NCBI GenBank assembly: GCA_000620545.1
Contig: KK211150.1
Location: 620,427-684,426, forward strand
DNA: 64,000 nt
From: Intrasporangiaceae bacterium URHB0013
GTDB lineage: Bacteria; Actinomycetota; Actinomycetes; Actinomycetales; Dermatophilaceae
Direction: 5' to 3'
In this document: positions 61,620 through 64,000 of the stretch, piece after piece
Layout of the letters: each line of letters begins with the position of its first letter
Numbering within the stretch: position 1 is the stretch's first letter
Position numbers and translations under genes: made by a program
The notes under the pieces: model-generated
The model's database searches: none
What the model saw: only the letters and a program-made list of their open reading frames with translations
Told to the model about the DNA's origin: nothing

Positions 61620-62564
61620 TCAGCGTGGCGGGAGCAAGGTGTAGGGGTGTTGGCCGTAGGCGGCGCGGAAGTCGGCGGCGAAGCGGCTTGGGCGAGCCCA
61701 CCCCCATCGGGACGCGACCGCGGTGACGGTCAGTCCTTGGCCGGGCGTCGCGTTGAGCAGCTCAGCCCTGGCTCGATCGAGGCGAACGCGCCGAAGGTAG
61801 GCCATTGGGGTGGTGTCGAGGTAACGGCGAAATGCGACCTGAACCGCGCGGACCGATACGTGCGCGGCGTGGGCGATGTCGACCACGGTGATGGCCAGGT
61901 CGGGGTTGGCTTCGATGAACGTCATGGCGCGGCGGAGCGCGGCCGGGTGAGCGTCGAGGCGATCGGTGCAGGTGGGTTCGCTCTTCGCGGTGTGGGGGAA
62001 CGCGGTGAGCACGGAGGCGGCGAGTAGTCGAGCGGCGGCAGCCATGACCAGCGGGGAGGGGGGCTCGCCCTCGTCTTGGGCGGCGATCGCCCTGACGAGG
62101 CTCGTTGCGCGCCACAGCTGTGCTGCCGCCGCCGCGGAGTGAGGCCTGTTCGACAGGAGCCGCACCGGCGGTCGCCCGGGCTCATTTCCGGCCGCTTCGT
62201 CGAGTAGCGGCTGCTTGAGCACGACGAGTTCGGAGTCCACGTTCTCAAGCCGGGTGGCCCATGGCATGCCCAGCGGGACTGGGAAGCACATCTCGCCTGG
62301 TCCGTATGCTTCGTTCGAACCATTGGTGGAGTACTCCACGACGCCACTACGGATACCCAAGATGTAGATGTCCGAGAAGGGGTCTGCAGCACCTTCCAAG
62401 CCCATTCGGAAGATCGTGCGGTCCAGTCGGGCGGTGCCGACCGGGGTCGAGGTGACGCTGAACAGCGGCCGGGGGCCTTGGACGCGCATGCGCATCCTGC
62501 TGTACGCCTCGCGGAACATCTCGCTGGCTACATCGGGGTCGGTAGTTTCGAGCACCTGCGCCAT
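61620..62564 (-). CDS. AraC-family transcriptional regulator
   Basis: The 314-residue protein has an N-terminal cupin-like ligand domain and a C-terminal pair of helix-turn-helices. The HTHs read L-A-I-T-V-V-D-I-A-H-A-A-H-V-S-V-R-A-V-Q-V-A-F and V-A-S-R-W-G-W-A-R-P-S-R-F-A, ending near R-A-A-Y-G-Q-H-P. The N-terminal part resembles the AraC_binding_2 type. No target gene is obvious next to it. Confidence 0.9.
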   Translation of the reverse strand: MAQVLETTDPDVASEMFREAYSRMRMRVQGPRPLFSVTSTPVGTARLDRTIFRMGLEGAADPFSDIYILGIRSGVVEYSTNGSNEAYGPGEMCFPVPLGMPWATRLENVDSELVVLKQPLLDEAAGNEPGRPPVRLLSNRPHSAAAAAQLWRATSLVRAIAAQDEGEPPSPLVMAAAARLLAASVLTAFPHTAKSEPTCTDRLDAHPAALRRAMTFIEANPDLAITVVDIAHAAHVSVRAVQVAFRRYLDTTPMAYLRRVRLDRARAELLNATPGQGLTVTAVASRWGWARPSRFAADFRAAYGQHPYTLLPPR

Positions 62565-63170
62565 GACTGCCCCCTACCCAACATTCGCCCCAACTGCGCC
62601 AAGCGGGGCCAGCGTTGGCGTTGGGGCGAGAGGACCGGCGCCAACGCGGCGCCGCCACCGAGGGGTGGGCTCGACCTCTAACTGGTCGATCAGGACGCTC
62701 GTGCGATGCTCGGATGGCATCGCCAACAGCCGACGCTTCAGACACCGTAGTCGCCGCACGGTAAGTCGACGGTCGGCACTCGCTGCCGACGTCGAGCACT
62801 CGACGGGTGTCGGTCGGTGTTCGTCGGGTTCTGCGTGCGCGCCGTTGACTGCGGCCATAGGCCGGTGAGCTCTCGGAGGGACGGCGATGTCGGTATACGG
62901 GGTCTGTCATGGCCGGGAACGAAGAGAGACTCCCGGTCTGCGCTGGTAGCGCCACCAGAAGCCTCATCTCCGGGATCCGACGCTGTTGTTTCCAACGTCG
63001 ATCCCTCAGGTGGTGACCCGGCCGGCCGGCTACCACCCGTGCTCCGACCCCTTTTCGCCCCTTCCATCACGCCCAGCCAAGCGCCAAGTGTCTCCCGCGA
63101 AGGTTGTTCAGCCCCGGGCACCCCCGTCATGTCAGGCCAAGCGCGTCGAAACGTCGCACGGTCCTTGGCG
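62565..63170. other. Decayed, gene-free stretch
   Basis: About 600 nt with conflicting short frames on both strands and no consistent codon bias. It adjoins the arylsulfatase remnant on its downstream side and is probably the eroded rest of that gene and its neighbours. Confidence 0.5.
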
Positions 63171-63503
63171 ACTATCCGCCGACCGTCGTGATACCCCGCA
63201 ATCCGGCTGCCCAATCGCGCGGAAGGCCGCGATGGTCGGGTCCCGCCGCGCAGCCCGATCTCCGCTCCGGGCAGGCCCACCCTCGTCAGCCCCGTCCGGT
63301 ACGGGTTCTGACCGGTGATGAACGCGGCCGTCCGGCCGTGCAGCTTTGCTCGCCGTAGTAGTCGGTGACGTACGCCCCCTCCTCGGCCATCCGGTCGATG
63401 TTAGGCGTTCGGTAGCCCATCAAGCCCGTTCGAGCAGCAGCTGAGGTTGGTGATGGCGATGTCATCGCCCTCAGATGACAAGGATGTTCGGCCGGTCAGC
63501 CAT
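63171..63503 (-). pseudogene. Arylsulfatase pseudogene (frameshifted, truncated)
   Basis: On the minus strand ATG 63503 begins [10 protein letters not shown] and then hits a stop. The other frames continue the same protein: [11 protein letters not shown], then [16 protein letters not shown], then [11 protein letters not shown] with the formylglycine C-x-A-x-R motif. [12 protein letters not shown] and finally D-P-T-I-A follow. At least four frame changes or stops break it and the remaining two thirds are lost. It cannot make an active enzyme. Confidence 0.85.
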
Positions 63504-63593
63504 GACGCCTCCGAAGGAACGGGACACTGTCGGACGGCCGTCCCCCGAGCGGCATGAGCGGTCGGTCCGTCGCGGATGGCACACAATGTCGCC

Positions 63594-63971
63594 ATGGGCC
63601 ATGACGAGTTGCCGCCGAGGACGATCGAGCATGTCTTCACGGTGGAAGACCGGTTGCGGCAACTCGGAGCGCTCCGGGATCTCTGTGCCCGCATTACGGT
63701 GCTGCTGACTGAGCATGGAGATGTGCCCGAGGCCGAGCAGTTCCGGCTACGCGCCGAGACCGCAGAGCGCCTCCTGTCGGTTGGTTTCGTTCGGAGCGAC
63801 CTCAACGACGTGGGGGGCCAGTTTCCTCCTGGGCCGTGGTGGCTCAACCCGAAGGCCGCCGACTTCAACGCCCCTCGCGAGCCGTGGCAAGACGAGGTGG
63901 CCCGCCTCCATGCTGAGGCGAGCGAGACGGCTCAGGAACTCCGCGCCACTGCCACACTGAGCGACCGCTGA
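63594..63971 (+). CDS. Hypothetical protein
   Basis: The 125-residue product is mostly helical (V-E-D-R-L-R-Q-L-G-A-L-R-D-L-C-A, then R-L-R-A-E-T-A-E-R-L-L) with a short Pro/Trp segment (G-Q-F-P-P-G-P-W-W-L). CACAAT plus six bases precedes ATG 63594, so I use that start and not the ATG at 63576. No family is recognised. It stands beside the sulfatase remnant. Confidence 0.6.
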   Translation: MGHDELPPRTIEHVFTVEDRLRQLGALRDLCARITVLLTEHGDVPEAEQFRLRAETAERLLSVGFVRSDLNDVGGQFPPGPWWLNPKAADFNAPREPWQDEVARLHAEASETAQELRATATLSDR

Positions 63972-64000
63972 CGCTTCTCCCGAGGCACGCTCATCGGCAT

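Noticed and set aside
62817..63191. 124-residue plus-strand open frame
   Set aside because: Overlaps the decayed sulfatase region, no codon bias, no homology pattern.
62738..63280. 180-residue minus-strand open frame
   Set aside because: Only its first residues (GLPGAEIGLRGG) make sense, as part of the sulfatase pseudogene. The rest is low-information Arg/Ser/Pro sequence.

Overview
The window looks like chromosomal DNA from a high-GC (about 70%) Gram-positive actinobacterium, most likely Intrasporangiaceae/Dermacoccaceae-like (Terrabacter, Janibacter, Phycicoccus, Knoellia group). The grounds are an extreme G/C third-position bias, a mycobacterial-type Pat aminotransferase, an actinobacterial 6-phosphofructokinase with G/K active-site residues, GAF-ANTAR regulators, a SigF/SigB-type sigma factor, a CopD-CtaG fusion, a c-di-AMP riboswitch before an NlpC/P60 gene, and many leaderless starts (NANNNT, six bases, then ATG/GTG). 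The family assignment is inference; no rRNA is present.

Region 1 (1-16.7 kb) is ordinary chromosome: a TetR fragment, VOC proteins, DUF1304, sbcDC, a holin-like membrane protein with pfkA, pat, three tandem paralogous membrane proteins with a W-(S/T)-W-G-R motif, an AAA ATPase, and a three-gene branched-chain 2-oxoacid dehydrogenase (E1a, E1b, E2). Region 2 (16.7-34.4 kb) carries two DHA2 multidrug transporters with their own regulators (TetR, MarR), a divergent pair of paralogous kinase-fold proteins of which one lacks the catalytic Asp, a DksA/TraR protein, an Nramp transporter, a paired acyl-CoA dehydrogenase/enoyl-CoA hydratase operon, and three copies of a composite palindromic intergenic element built from GTCGAGAGGCCA boxes. 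Region 3 (34.4-48.8 kb) has stress regulation (ANTAR, sigma factor), a copper/cytochrome oxidase assembly protein, a nitrilase coupled to an NHL-thioredoxin protein, a large acyl-CoA dehydrogenase, a MarR/F420-reductase-like pair, an unusual tRNA-Gly(UCC), and the riboswitch-controlled NlpC/P60 hydrolase.

Region 4 (48.85-64 kb) looks like a genomic island. It opens with a 43-nt 3' piece of a second tRNA-Gly directly after the NlpC terminator. It then has loosely packed accessory genes: AlbA/Schlafen-ATPase, serine recombinase, a 1257-residue secreted beta-rich protein, a hydrolase flanked by 19-bp direct repeats, small stand-alone enzymes, a second ANTAR protein, an AraC regulator and an arylsulfatase pseudogene. 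The octamer GTATGCCG, abundant in regions 1-3 (about 30 copies), nearly vanishes here. The right end of the island is not in the window.

The observations most worth following are the over-represented GTATGCCG octamer, the composite palindromic elements, the tRNA-Gly with lost elbow bases, the tRNA-bounded island, the three-gene WGR membrane family, and the kinase/pseudokinase pair.
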